DNA of 5,822 nt. Origin: Victivallales bacterium. Lineage in GTDB: Bacteria > Verrucomicrobiota > Lentisphaeria > Oligosphaerales > Oligosphaeraceae. A program made the translations under genes and the position numbers. Numbering within the stretch: the first letter of the stretch is position 1; each line of letters opens with the position of its first letter. The stretch is taken from contig JAFYGL010000182.1 in NCBI GenBank assembly GCA_017543165.1, positions 1-5,822 on the forward strand. Direction: 5' to 3'. This document shows, piece by piece, positions 5,589 through 5,822 of the stretch. The notes below the pieces were generated by a model, which saw only the letters and a program-made list of their open reading frames with translations, searched no databases and had not been told where the DNA came from.

Positions 5589-5671
5589 GCAAAACTATCG
5601 TGCCAAGACGCAAACTATCGGAGCCGCTGGCTTTAGCCAGCGGGAAGGGCATGCCTTACCAATAGTTTTGC
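5589..5671. repeat. 83-bp element with inverted ends and an internal hairpin (MITE-like or structured RNA)
   Basis: GCAAAACTAT (5589-5598) is the exact reverse complement of ATAGTTTTGC (5662-5671). A near-direct repeat of the left end, GCAAACTATCG, lies at 5610-5620. Between them, CCGCTGGCT (5624-5632) and AGCCAGCGG (5635-5643) form an internal hairpin related in sequence to the repeat at 1167-1222. The right end could pair with either left copy, so two folds are possible. No target-site duplication is evident at its borders. Whether it is a miniature mobile element, a small RNA or a leader is open. Confidence 0.5.
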
Positions 5672-5698
5672 AATTAGCTCAGAGATAAGCCTTATAAC
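5668..5698 (+). promoter_or_regulatory. Weak candidate promoter for the gene at 5761
   Basis: TTGCAA (5668-5673) and TATAAC (5693-5698) resemble -35 and -10 boxes, but the 19-nt spacing is longer than optimal. Transcription would start near 5705, leaving a leader of about 55 nt that includes the 5712-5734 hairpin. Confidence 0.25.
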
Positions 5699-5711
5699 AG
5701 TCTCAACCTGA

Positions 5712-5734
5712 GTGGGCGCCCCTTTGGTGCCCAC
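5712..5734. repeat. 9-bp hairpin upstream of the gene at 5761
   Basis: GTGGGCGCC (5712-5720) pairs with GGTGCCCAC (5726-5734), with one G-U wobble and a 5-nt loop CCTTT. ATAAAA follows, not a T-run. It sits 26 nt before the ATG and could be a leader structure of the downstream gene or another dispersed palindrome. The G-U pair instead of a perfect DNA match slightly favours an RNA role. Confidence 0.5.
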
Positions 5735-5760
5735 ATAAAACTAACCACTAACCACTAAAA

Positions 5761-5822
5761 ATGCCAGACAACAACAAGAACAACGTGGAATATGTGGCTG
5801 GCATTGCCGCCAAGGTAATGGA
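5761..5822 (+). CDS. Start of an unidentified protein (cut by window edge)
   Basis: Twenty codons are visible from the ATG at 5761: MPDNNKNNVEYVAGIAAKVM, with the frame open to the window end. The polar Asn/Lys-rich opening followed by an amphipathic or hydrophobic stretch does not identify a family, and I do not assign one. No clear Shine-Dalgarno sequence precedes the ATG; instead there are three 7-nt units, ACTAACC, ACTAACC and ACTAAAA, directly abutting the start. The coding call rests on the GC-rich third positions similar to lysS (AAC, AAG, GTG, GGC, GCC) and on the change in composition at the ATG. Confidence 0.55.
   Translation, partial: MPDNNKNNVEYVAGIAAKVM

Larger units (their letters stand above)
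5445..5760. other. Gene-free region holding four palindromic structures and a heptad leader
   Basis: I found no convincing coding sequence on either strand in these 316 bases. The stretch holds, in order, a G-rich 20-bp palindrome, a 16-bp palindrome with outer extension, an element with GCAAAACTAT ends, a 9-bp hairpin, and a tandem 7-nt leader before the next gene. The density of structure suggests a landing site for repeats, or a 3' end, leader or small RNA region. No tRNA, rRNA or CRISPR array was seen. Confidence 0.7.

Noticed and set aside
5671..5735. tRNA-like wording (TTAGCTCAGAGATAAGC followed by a GC-rich hairpin)
   Set aside because: It resembles a D-arm, but no 7-bp acceptor stem, anticodon arm, or T-arm GTTCGA-type sequence can be placed at the right distances.
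5445..5760. CRISPR array or phage attachment site in the repeat-rich region
   Set aside because: The repeats are palindromes of different sequence with no regular spacer length, and no integrase or cas gene is present in the window.

Overview
The window looks like a chromosomal segment from a bacterium of the Planctomycetes-Verrucomicrobia-Lentisphaerae (PVC) group, most likely a Lentisphaerae/Victivallales-type organism. Three things point there: a pseudopilin-like protein with a type IV pilin N-terminus and a C-terminal FGDGH signature, of the kind these genomes carry in large numbers; a lysyl-tRNA synthetase whose active-site wording resembles, from memory, that of PVC bacteria; and long palindromic repeats between genes. 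This placement is inference from family resemblance, not from a database search.

Layout, left to right. Positions 1-253 (minus strand) hold the first 84 codons of a DegT/DnrJ/EryC1/StrS-type PLP aminotransferase, cut by the window edge. Directly upstream on the same strand (311-1057) is a 248-residue pseudopilin-like protein with its own good sigma-70-type promoter (1113-1141) and a palindrome in its leader. A perfect 23-bp inverted repeat (1167-1222) follows, and its right arm supplies the stop codon of the next minus-strand gene (1219-2463), an FHA domain fused to a MoxR-type AAA+ ATPase. A 146-bp divergent promoter region (2464-2609) separates that ATPase from a plus-strand pair: a class I/II fold PLP aminotransferase (2610-3923) and, 18 nt downstream, class II lysyl-tRNA synthetase lysS (3942-5444), probably cotranscribed. 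The remaining 316 bp (5445-5760) contain no gene but four separate palindromic structures and a tandem heptanucleotide leader, ending at the first 20 codons of an unidentified plus-strand gene at 5761.

How the genes relate: the aminotransferase-lysS pair is a plausible housekeeping operon. The FHA-MoxR ATPase stands alone, without the DUF58, transglutaminase or VWA partners usual for MoxR loci, and carries non-arginine residues where the arginine finger and sensor-2 arginine are expected. Nothing here proves a new system. The parts most worth following up are this solitary FHA-MoxR protein, the repeat that forms its 3' end, and the dense palindrome cluster after lysS.
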